Part shown: piece after piece, positions 34,936 to 43,755 of the stretch
How the letters are laid out: every line of letters begins with the position of its first letter
How positions within the stretch are numbered: the stretch's first letter is position 1
Assembly (NCBI RefSeq): GCF_000008205.1
Contig: NC_007295.1
Span: 496,001 to 560,000, forward strand
Reading direction: 5' to 3'
DNA length: 64,000 nt
DNA from: Mesomycoplasma hyopneumoniae J
GTDB lineage: Bacteria; Bacillota_I; Bacilli_A; Mycoplasmatales; Metamycoplasmataceae
Notes under the pieces: generated by a model
The model's input: the letters and a program-made list of their open reading frames with translations, nothing else
The model's database searches: none
Told to the model about the DNA's origin: nothing
Position numbers and translations under genes: made by a program

Positions 34936-37146
34936 TTATTTCTTATTTGTTTTAACTTCAACTGGTAAACCTTCTAAATTAGAACCAAGTTGGGGAAAAA
35001 GCGAGGAATCAATAACTATTTTTGAAAAAGCACTGCTTCGTTTTGCGACTTTAAGGAAATTAATCAGATCGGATTTAGCCGCCTCAGAATAATTTCCATT
35101 TAAAACTAAAGTTGCATTTTGAACTTGTTTACCGGATTTATCTTTTAACTCAATTATGGAAAATTCATGAGGTCCAAAATTTAACCTTTTACCAAACTGA
35201 CCATCAAAGTCTTCTAGTTTAACCGTGTATTTTTTCTCGGAGCTAGAATTAGTTGAATCAGTCTGGGAATCTTCATCAATTCCAAATGAAAGATTCTTGA
35301 ATTTAAGGTAAAAATTTGCTTGCTCTTTAATTCCGGTATCAGTTTCCCAAGTTGAAATTTCATCATTAAAATATTTATTTGTCCCATCGAAGTCAATACC
35401 TTTTAGAGTTTTAATACTTGTTTTACTAAAATCTAAATTTGGCGGATAACCACCTCGCCCGCCAAAATATCCCTGGAAAACTCGTTGGTTGATTTTTGAA
35501 CCAAAGGCAATTTTTAGACCTTCGTTAATTTTGTTTGGATCTGATTGATCTTTGGATCAAGTTAGAGTATCAAAACGGATTGAACCAGGCAATTTTAGGG
35601 CGGGATTATAAAGTTTTATATTGGGTTTATCAACATAATCTCATTTAACAAAATCGACATTTTTTAGCGCATTTGGATTAATTGCTCAGGCTCCATCGTC
35701 ATTTTGACGATTTGAATAAAGGGATAATTCTAATAATTTATGATTTTCAAGTTTTGATAAAGCTAAAAGTCCTTCAGGATCTTCGACAAAAAGCCGTAGG
35801 GAAAGAATTTTTTTTGGTAATTTTGCAATTATACTTTCAATTGTTGAAGAATATTCACCTTTGACATTTTCAAAGACAACCTCTTTTAGATCTTGTTGGG
35901 TTTTTTCAAGACTTTCAAGAATTGAAGAAAATTTGGAAAGCGCATTTGAATCGGAAGCATCAAGGACTAGCGAAGAAAAACTATTATAATTTCCTTGAAC
36001 CGGGAGGTTATTTTCTTTTTCTTTTTGATACTGGATAAGTTTGATCCCGGAAGAAACACCTTGGGATTGAAATGATTTAACTTGTTCCGAATTTGCATCT
36101 AAAACTGTTTTAGTCCATCCCTGGCGTCTTAGCGAACTTAATACTGTTGAGTCATTATTTTCTCAGGAACTACCATAAGGAGCGATACCACTGGCATTGT
36201 TTTTAATTACTGATCTTCTATACCAGTCGTTTTTAGGAATCCAACCATCCGAGTCGGGATCAGGACTATAACCTTGCTCTAAAAATCCGAATTCAATTTG
36301 ATCAAGTTCACCTCTTTGGAGACGAGCAAGTCGGTTATTATGATGTTTTAAATCTTGGTTTTGGCGATCTAGTTGGTGTTGTTCAAGGGAAATTTCATAG
36401 TTAATAATTTTATCTCAGTCTTTTCCCTTATGGATTTTCTCGTCTCAATAAACCGATTTTTCTTTTTGCTCACGTTGAAAATTTAGATCTTCGATATGTT
36501 GTTCAATCCGATTTTTTTCGGTAGTACGTGCACTAATATTATATCGTGTTCTTTGAATCAGAGTTTGGATTGCCGAACCATATTTTCCCGAAAGATCAAC
36601 GCGTTGATATTCATCTTTTTTTGGGATAGGAGCGTTTTGTCTTGGTCTTGTAATTATTGGCTCTTCTTTTGGTAGTACCGTTTGTGCTCCTGCTGGGGCT
36701 GGTTGATTTTTGCTTAAGTCAGATTTGGGCGGATTAGGTAGGATAGTGGGGGCTATAATTATTGCAGCGGTTTCGTTTTTTTTTGATTTGGATTTTTCTT
36801 CAAGGTTTATCTCTGGTTTTAGATCAGTTTTTTTAACAGTCGGGATTTCGGGAATATAAACTGGTTTTTTTTCAGTTTCTGAAGGTGGAGTTGGTTTTGG
36901 GGCTTCAGGTACTTCCTTTTTTGGAGGAGGCTGGATATAATCGGTATTAGCGACTGGGGAAAAATTATCTGTATTTGGGTTATTTTTTAAAATAATCGAA
37001 GGAGAAATTGTAAGATACTGAATTCCGTATTTGCTTTGATAATCTTGTTTATAATAAGCTCCTGAAGTTCCAATTGCCGATAACAAAAGTCCAAAAGTTA
37101 GTGAAATTAAGATCAGCCTTTTCCGTCGCGTTAGATAAATAGCCAT
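34936..37146 (-). CDS. mib: putative immunoglobulin-blocking virulence protein (MIB-like)
   Basis: 736 residues. One N-terminal membrane anchor (about residues 11-31) precedes a Pro/Lys-rich stalk (about 65-170). A large domain follows with a leucine-rich-repeat-like part: LSLRLFVEDPEGLLALSKL, NHKLLELSLYSNRQND, WAINPNALKNVDFV. The C-terminus has LEGLPVEVKTNKK. This architecture matches the family of M. genitalium Protein M and M. mycoides MIB, which bind antibody variable regions and, with the MIP protease, strip heavy chains. Binding is inferred from homology by eye. The gene has its own T20/-10 promoter and AAGGAAG before the ATG. MIP-like and lipoprotein genes lie upstream on the same strand. 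Confidence 0.8.
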
Positions 37147-37175
37147 TTTCTTCCTTAAAATTTAAAGTAAAATAA

Positions 37176-37203
37176 ATTATAGCAAAAAAAAAAAAAAAAA
37201 AAA
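37176..37203 (-). promoter_or_regulatory. T20 tract fused to -10 box of the MIB-like gene
   Basis: On the minus strand, twenty T (37184-37203) run into GC-TATAAT (hexamer 37176-37181), 29 bases before the start codon. Slippage in the T run would alter promoter spacing, so on/off or graded expression is predicted. Same design and same length as the efp promoter. Confidence 0.75.
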
Positions 37204-37222
37204 GAAGTAAAAATTTAAAAAT

Positions 37223-38874
37223 TTATTCTAGAATAAATTCAAGGGGAATCTCGCCTTTGATCGTTTGTCTTTGAAAGTTTGAAAATTGGAGACTTTGACT
37301 ATTTGGTTCTAAATATGCATTTGGCTCTAAATGTGCATATTCAAGATCAAAACTATATAATAATTTTTTATCTTTAATTTCCATTTGCATTTTATTGGCG
37401 TTTTTATATAATTCTGTTCATTTAAGCGAGATTATTTGTGGATAGGCAAAAAAGTTATTATTGACTTTGATATATTTATTTACCTGAAATTCCTTAAGGA
37501 TGATATCAGAATCATTATTTTTTAGACGGAAAACTAAATTATCCAGTAAAATTTTTCCAATTTGCCCTTTTTGGATCTCAGTTAGACTCTGACCATTTTG
37601 ATTCTCGCGGAAAATTTTTTTATCACGAATTTGGGGCCAAATAAGGTTTGGATCAATTTGGAATTCAAAGTCAGAATCTCCATTTTTCTTAAGATTTTCA
37701 AAAGTAAATTCCTCGGGTTGGCCGATATTTTGCTTTGTCTCTTCAGTTTTTGTTTTTTGAACTTTAAGTTTTAGTATCCCAGTTTGATCATTTGCACTTG
37801 CGCTAAGAATATCAAAAGATCATTTTTCGAGATCCTTTGCATTTTTTAGACCTAAAAATTCAGTTTTAAGACCAACGGAAAGTGAAACCTGAGAAAATGC
37901 AGCACTAAAATCACTAAAAACTGGAAGATTAAAATAGGATTGCTTCCCAGAATTTACAAGTGCATAAGCTAAAATTGAAGGACTAATTTTCGAAAAAACC
38001 GGTGAAAGTTGTTTTTTATATAAGATAGCTTCTGTTTTTTCTAGTTTTGATCCTTGGTCTAAGTTTCAAAAAAGGACAACATCTTTTGTTAATTTTAGAT
38101 CCATTCCTTTTTTTAGTAATGAAAGTTGGACATTTTCAAGTTTATGTTCGTTTATATTACTTGAAGAATCGACTTTTTTAACTTCTCAAGGGAAGTTAAA
38201 AATTATTTGATAATTATTATCATCGAAATTTTCGAGTTTTTTTATAAAATTTGTATAGTGAAAAGTTGATGGTTTTTCTTTGAGACGATATAAAAGTGTT
38301 GTAATGTTATTATTAGAAAATTTTTTTTCGGTTGGAGATAGTTCTAAAAAATCAGGAATTTTAGCAAATTCCTTCTCTAATTCTTGTTTATCTTGTAGAA
38401 TTTTTTTATTTTCCTTTAGTAGAGCATCTTGTTTTTCTTTTGCTTGCTTGGATTTTTCAAGTTCAAAGCTAATTTTTTCAAGTGCAAGTTTTTCCTTTTC
38501 AAGGACAAGTTTTTCTTGTTCTGCTTTTCTAAGTTCTTGTTCCTGTTTTTGTTTTTGCTCTTCAAAATTGTCCTTTTGGATCTCTAGTTTTTGATCGGCT
38601 AAATTATGTTTTAATTGGTCGATTTTTTGATCAACTATTTCTTCTTTTTTTATAATTTCTTTAGTTTTTGTTTTTATTTTGATAATATCCTGGACTTGTT
38701 TTGGCTTTTTACTAACCTCAAATTCTCCAAGATCAACTTGTTCTTTCTTATTTTCTTGGAATTTACTTGAGCTTGTTTGATCTGAACTAGATACCTGACC
38801 AGATTTATTTAATAGATTCTGGTTATTTCTGGTTTGGCTGGATTTTGCTATCACTTGTTCTAAATTTGGATTTT
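37223..38874 (-). pseudogene. 3' part of a lipoprotein gene split by the insertion element
   Basis: About 550 codons open on the minus strand but without a start codon: upstream the frame runs straight into the insertion-element end at 38875. The encoded part begins ...ENPNLEQVIAKSSQ, continues with a long Lys/Glu/Gln coiled coil (about 90-130 codons: QDIIKIKTKTKEII, QEQELRKAEQEKLVLEKEK) and ends with a globular domain containing ILSASANDQTGILKLKVQKT, a phrasing reminiscent of the P97/P102 adhesin group, which is a weak guess. Joined to the fragment at 40785-40922 across one copy of the target duplication it restores a continuous 590-residue lipoprotein. An 18-bp palindrome (37221-37238) covers the stop. 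Confidence 0.75.
38858..38874. repeat. left target-site duplication of the IS1634-type element
   Basis: TTCTAAATTTGGATTTT, identical to 40785-40801. Confidence 0.9.
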
Positions 38875-39017
38875 CCTGAGTTTCCCAGTTTGATGGCGAA
38901 AATTCACTTTTTAGTGAATATGAATATGCAGAAATCGCCGTAAATCGGTGTTTTTTACCCGTAAAACCTTAATTTTTATTAATTACAATTAATTACAATT
39001 TTAAAGTAATTTTATGG

Positions 39018-39023
39018 TATAAT
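39018..39023 (+). promoter_or_regulatory. -10 box of transposase gene
   Basis: ATGGTATAAT, only 8 bases before the transposase ATG, so the message is expected to be nearly leaderless. Confidence 0.5.
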
Positions 39024-39031
39024 TATAAATT

Positions 39032-40690
39032 ATGAAAAAGCATAATTTGATTTTGTTTAATGTTTGAGGATCTTCAAAAGATAAAATATATAAATATGTT
39101 GGCTGAACACAAGGTTATGGGAAAGCTCCAAAACGTTGATTTAGTATAGGAAATGTGCAAACTTTGGAAAAAATTAATCCAAATGCTATTCAAATTATCA
39201 AAGAAAAATTGAAATTATTTTCAAATTTAGATGACAAAGATAAAATCAAGACAACTTTACTTGATTCTATTAAAAATTCCGCCATAATCGAAGGTTCGGT
39301 TTTTATTGGTGGGGAATTAATTGAAAAACTTATTGAAAAGCACAATATTTTTGAATCACTTCCTAAAAGTAGACATAAAAATATGAGACAAATTTTTAAC
39401 TACTTAATTTCAAAGCGAATTACTGATCCTGGTAGCATTATTAATGCTTTTGATAAAAAGGATGATTACTCAAATCAAATAAATACTTCCAAAAATAGCT
39501 TTTATAGACTCTTAGATCTTGTCTATGAATCACAAAATCAACTTTTAGATAGTCTTAACAAAATGGTTATAAGCGAGCTTGGAAAAAGGGACAATGAATT
39601 TTATTTTGATTCATCAACAGTCTATTTTGAGACATTTGAAAGAAATGGATTAGGAATTCCTGGCTATTCTAAAGATGCTAAATTCAAAGAAGATCAAATT
39701 GTCATTGCTTTAGCATGCGATAAAAATGGCATTCCTTTTCATATTAAAGTTTTTAAAGGAAATACAGCCGATTCTAGTACCCTAATCCCTTTTGTATTAG
39801 ATATTGAATCTAAATATAATATCAAAAATATGACAATAATTGCTGACCGTGGCATGTCCACTGCTGCAAATATTCGATTTCTTGAATCAAAAGAATATAA
39901 TTTCATTATTTCTTATCGTGCAAAGATAGGCAGTCAAAAATTTAAAAATTATTTATTAGATCCTAGCGATTATGTTGATCTAAATACAGATTTTAAGTAT
40001 AAAAAAGAAGAATTTTATTCATCTTATAAAAATAAAAGATACACTGAAAATATTAGAAGAAGAATTATTACTTACAGTAGAAAAAGAGCAATAAAAGACA
40101 GCAAGGCTCGCGAAGAGCAAATCCAAAGTTTTATTAAAAAACAAAATAAAGATGGTTTTATTGAAGTAAACAAATTGTTTGGTAAAAAACCTAAATATTT
40201 TAGGGAAATTTCAAACATGAAATTTGAATTAGATCAAAGTAAAATTGACAAGGACAAACAATTTGATGGTTACTATGTCTATGAAACAAATATACTAAAT
40301 TTAAATGTCTTAGACATAGTTGAAAAATACCAAAAACAGTGAAATATTGAAGCTAATTTTAGAAGTCTAAAAGGTTTATTGAATATTCGTCCTGTATTTT
40401 TAAGAATAGATGAGCATATCCTAGCTCATACATTTTTGTGCTTTATCTCATTAGTTATTTTAAAAACTATAATTTTTAAAATCAACAAACATATTAGTGA
40501 TAACAAGTTATTTGCAAACAGTCAATTAACTGAAGTTGGTTTAGTAACGATGTTGCAAAAATTAAGACAAAGGGTTGAATTTAACACTTTAGATCAACAA
40601 ATGATATTTAAAAATCGCGATGGTGTTCCTAGCGATCCCAATATTTGAAATAGGTATGATTTCTACTTTGATATCTTAATAAATCAGTAA
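39032..40690 (+). CDS. IS1634-family (IS4-like) DDE transposase
   Basis: 552 residues, intact with TGA as Trp. The first catalytic Asp is in EFYFDSSTVYFETF (about residue 192), the second in MTIIADRGMSTAANI (about residue 270). A large basic insertion (YKNKRYTENIRRRIITYSRKRA) precedes the C-terminal block NIEANFRSLKGLLNIRPVFLRIDEHILAHTF, where the third acidic residue and the Y-(2)-R-(3)-E signature are expected. The N-terminus (WGSSKDKIYKYVGWTQGYG) is typical of mycoplasmal members. An internal Met at 39155 is not the start because homology and the promoter fit ATG 39032. Confidence 0.92.
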
Positions 40691-40757
40691 AAAAATAGGT
40701 AATTAACTTTTGGCAAAAAACTTAAAAAAGCGCGGGAAACCGGACACTTTTTTAAAA

Positions 40758-40922
40758 TTATCTCATCAAACTGGGAAACTCGGGTTCTAAATTTGGATTT
40801 TTTGTTGTTAAATCCTCAGGCTTTTTACAAGCTGCGGCAACAAAAAACAACGGGATAAACAAAAGAATTATCCCTAAAAGTCAAAATTTAAAACTAAATC
40901 TCCCGACTTTTGCTTTCATCAT
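40758..40922 (-). pseudogene. 5' part of the lipoprotein gene split by the insertion element
   Basis: Starts at ATG 40920-40922 (a second ATG follows directly) after a GGGGTGGG-like site. It encodes a signal peptide with lipobox VAAAC and 15 further residues (KKPEDLTTKNPNLE) before entering the element at 40784, where the frame ends at TAA 40758-40760. The downstream codons match those at the other side of the element through the 17-bp duplication. Confidence 0.8.
40785..40801. repeat. right target-site duplication
   Basis: TTCTAAATTTGGATTTT, identical to 38858-38874. Confidence 0.9.
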
Positions 40923-40948
40923 CCCACCCCTTAAATTTCGTAGATGAA

Positions 40949-40954
40949 ATTATA
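40949..40954 (-). promoter_or_regulatory. -10 box of the split lipoprotein gene
   Basis: TGTTATAAT on the minus strand, 27 bases before the start. After the insertion it drives only the short 5' fragment. Confidence 0.5.
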
Positions 40955-41046
40955 ACATAAATTTTTTGTTCTACAAGAAAAATTCTAAATTTTTTTGGAG
41001 CACGGCAAATCCGAGTTTTTTTTGATCGCTTTACGTAAACTAATAA

Positions 41047-41089
41047 AAAAATCAAAATCTCAAAATTTAGTACTAAGATTTTGATTTTT
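41047..41089 (-). terminator. terminator of the MIP-like gene
   Basis: Arms AAAAATCAAAATCT (41047-41060) and AGATTTTGATTTTT (41076-41089), 15-base loop; 30 bases beyond the protease stop. Confidence 0.7.
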
Positions 41090-41118
41090 ATAAAATTTTT
41101 GTCAAATTTTTTCAAAAA

Positions 41119-42972
41119 TTATTTTTGACTTGAAGGTTGATCCTCGCTCTGTGGCGGCTGATTTTGATAATAAAATCTGATAATTTCACTAGCTAGATCA
41201 ACCTTACCATCACGGAATAAAATCCCAATTGTTAACTGGCTCGATAAATTATTTTGGTCATAATAAAGTTTTTTCTGATTATCGGATAAGACAATCATCT
41301 GGTTCATAAAAACTAGTTCACCATTTTCATTAAATACCCCAGAACCTGAGGCTCCTGGCCCATTAGCAGTAAAAAATCTTGGCATCCCATTAACAACATA
41401 AACACCTTTAAAAATATTTTTACTAAAAGCAAGTTGCGGTCAAAAACCAGCAATTTTGGTGCTATAGTCAATATCTCCATCCTTTCAGATTCTACCATTA
41501 ATTTTTAAAGGACTAAATGTTTTTGCATAATCCCAGAATTCTTCAAAAGTTTTAAATTGTTCGCGAAAAAAGAGAATTGGACTATCAATTGTAGCACCAT
41601 TAGCAAAACGGAATGTTGAGATTAAAGATTCTTTATGTCGATCATAGAAAGCAAGAACATCTTTGATATCTTGACGAAATAGTCCGTGGTTAAAATAAAA
41701 CATTCCTATATCACGGCCATAATTATTAAATCCTTGAGCTAGTCTAAACCAACGATTATGGAGATTAATACTAAAATTAATTATTTCTTCTTGACTTGCA
41801 TCCCTAATTGGGATATTTCTTTTTTCACCTTCAGTAAAATTTCCTTTAGTCTGAAGTTCGTGAACAGTGCGATCATATTCAGATTTTATTCAGAAAAGGG
41901 ATAAAAGCCCGGAAAATCCAAGAGAAGATAGATCATTTACCTTATCATTATAATAAAACCGCATAAAAGGATAACCCATTCTTTCTCAGAATGGGCGCCC
42001 ATTATAATATAAAACATGAGCGTTTGTTAAGAATAGACTCTCACCATCTTTATTATCTAGTAAAATTGCCGTTCCTGGGGAAAAACGAATATTACGTTGA
42101 AAAGTTTGTTGATATTTTTGATCTGTATAATCAAGTGATTTAAAGCCGATATAATTTAGTGGGAAATAACGCTGGCGAAAATCTTCATTATAATAACTAT
42201 GATAAGCAATTTTTGCTAAATCGTTATTTGTTACATTCTCTTTTTTGATTTTATCAAATAAGTAAATATTTAGATCTTCGTTTTTTTGACCTAAAAACAT
42301 ATTTTCGTTTTCTTGTTTGATTCCCTCAGGGGATCCAAGATAAAAAGATTGGTAAATACTTGGAAAATTACCAAAACTAGAATCAAAACCAACTTTTTGA
42401 ACAACTTTTTGATCAGGACTACTTAATTCCTCAACCTTAAATTCATTTTGTGATTTTTGGTTAATTTTGCGAAATTCCTCTTCATCTTGGAGATTAATTA
42501 ACGAATCCTGCCCGCCTAGTAATGAATTAAGACCTGAAAAATCAAGTTTTTCTCCTAATGAAGTATTATTACTAGGATTTTCAATTAAATTATCAACTGC
42601 AATTGTGTCTTTTGACTTACCAGAATTATCAGATTCTGGACTTTTTGGAGCAGCATCAAGTAAATCCGCGCCCCTTAGCATCGGATTATTTAAAGGATTT
42701 TCTAGATCCCCTTCGTGATTAAAAGGTTTTTTTGAAAAATCGAGATTCTCATCTGCCTTATTTTTTTCGGATTCAGGGTTTTCTTTTTTTGTGCTTGGTA
42801 AAGTTAAATTATCCCCATCTTTGCGAGGTTGGTTTTGAGGTTGGTTTTGAGGTTGGTTTTGAGGTTGGTTTTCTTGCTTCTTGGTTGTAATCTCTGTCTT
42901 ATCGTAGCAAGAAAGAACACCCAAGGGCAAAAAAGACACAATCAATCAATAAAAGAAACGTCAAATTTTCAT
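41119..42972 (-). CDS. mip: DUF31 serine protease lipoprotein (MIP-like)
   Basis: 617 residues, one frame on the minus strand with TGA as Trp. The signal peptide ends in the lipobox VLSC, so this copy is lipid-anchored, unlike the membrane-anchored one at 4878. A Gln/Asn/Pro repeat (QNQP four times, about residues 34-50) and an acidic linker precede the protease. A presumptive triad is visible: His in SLFLTNAHVLYY, Asp in GRDIGMFYF, Ser in GPGASGSGVF. Family knowledge: MIP cleaves heavy chains of antibodies captured by MIB. The MIB-like gene lies downstream on the same strand, separated by the lipoprotein gene with its insertion element. GGGGGTGG precedes the ATG. Confidence 0.85.
42825..42872. 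repeat. 12-bp tandem repeat, four copies, in the MIP-like gene
   Basis: Unit GAGGTTGGTTTT on the plus strand; encodes Gln-Asn-Gln-Pro in frame. Copy-number change would lengthen or shorten the stalk without frameshift. Confidence 0.85.
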
Positions 42973-43014
42973 GATCCACCCCCGACTTAAAATAACTTGG
43001 CTATGTATGCTGGC

Positions 43015-43020
43015 ATTATA
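43015..43020 (-). promoter_or_regulatory. -10 box of the MIP-like gene
   Basis: TGGTATAAT on the minus strand, 42 bases before the ATG. Confidence 0.55.
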
Positions 43021-43085
43021 CCATAGATAAATTAAAAACCAAAAAAAATTTTTTCTAAAAAAGAAATTAACTACCTATCAAAACC

Positions 43086-43109
43086 AAAAAACTAGTTCTA
43101 GCTAGTTTT
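43086..43109. terminator. hairpin upstream of the MIP-like promoter
   Basis: AAAAACTAG (43086-43094) and CTAGTTTTT (43101-43109) with a 6-base loop; likely terminates minus-strand transcription coming from the giant gene. A diverged copy is at 43384-43409. Confidence 0.55.
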
Positions 43110-43189
43110 TCGGAATTAGTATTATTTTTACCTATGGTATTTTTTGTCCACCTGTGTTTCTCGCTTTTTGTTTTTAATTCTGTACTTAT

Positions 43190-43420
43190 CGTAGGAAGAA
43201 AGAACACTCGAGGGCTAAAAAGACAAAATCAATCAATAAAAAAACGTTAAATTTTTATGATCCACCTGCGACTTAAATTAAAATAACTTAGATATGTATG
43301 TTGGCATTATACCATAGATAAATTAAAAAACAAAAAAAGTTTTTCTAAAAGACTAAAACTATTATTAATCACCTATCAAATCCAAAAAACTATTTCTAGC
43401 TAGTTTTTTGATTAGGTTAT
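43190..43420 (-). pseudogene. decayed second copy of the MIP-like promoter and 5' end
   Basis: About 230 bases closely resemble 42900-43135: terminator hairpin (43384-43409), -10 TATAAT (43306-43311) and the first 20 or so codons of the protease. In this copy the start is ATA instead of ATG and TAA follows after two codons, so it encodes nothing. The two copies are offset by 291 bases. The remaining gap 43421-43755 carries a T22 run and no gene that I can support. Confidence 0.6.
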
Positions 43421-43547
43421 TTCGTTTACTAGATTTACTATATAGTTAAAACAAGCTTAATTTGATATTTGCAAATTGTGCTGGAAGCAATTGCGTTCTG
43501 TGGATTATTTTGAGCTTGTTTTTCGGTGATTTTGGGTGCACTATTGG

Positions 43548-43569
43548 TTTTTTTTTTTTTTTTTTTTTT
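43548..43569. repeat. homopolymer tract T22
   Basis: 22 T on the plus strand, between the giant gene's stop and the duplicated promoter. No -10 box is placed next to it on either strand. Confidence 0.9.
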
Positions 43570-43755
43570 CGTTGTTCCCTGGGTTATGAAATTGCCACCC
43601 GTTATTGGTCTTTGTACTGATACTTGGTTGTTATCTCCTAGTGAGTGTTCCGACTTTGTTTTTGTTTACTTATTTTGTTTTTTATTGATCGCTTTTTATG
43701 TTTTCTTGTGCTGAGAACGCATTCCCTAATGATTGGCACCTGCTTCTCGTCCTAC

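Larger units (their letters stand above)
38875..40784 (+). mobile_element. complete IS1634-family insertion sequence, 1,910 bp
   Basis: Terminal inverted repeats CCTGAGTTTCCCAGTTTGATG (38875-38895) and its complement at 40764-40784 match at 20 of 21 positions (one T/C difference). A 17-bp target duplication flanks the element. It carries one intact transposase. Near the left end a small hairpin ATTCACT-TTTT-AGTGAAT (38902-38919) could shield the transposase from outside transcription. Long, variable target duplications are a known trait of IS1634. It sits in antisense orientation inside the lipoprotein gene. Confidence 0.92.

Noticed and set aside
38280..38594. Plus-strand Ser/Phe-rich ORF of 104 codons
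   Set aside because: Mirror of the Lys/Glu coiled-coil coding on the minus strand; such reverse-strand ORFs are a codon-use artefact.
40894..41115. 73-codon minus-strand ORF between the split lipoprotein and the MIP-like gene
   Set aside because: It spans the terminator and promoter region and is in a different frame from the lipoprotein signal peptide.
42831..42880. Short direct repeats considered as a CRISPR-like array
   Set aside because: Units are 12 bp, contiguous, without spacers, and encode an in-frame QNQP repeat.
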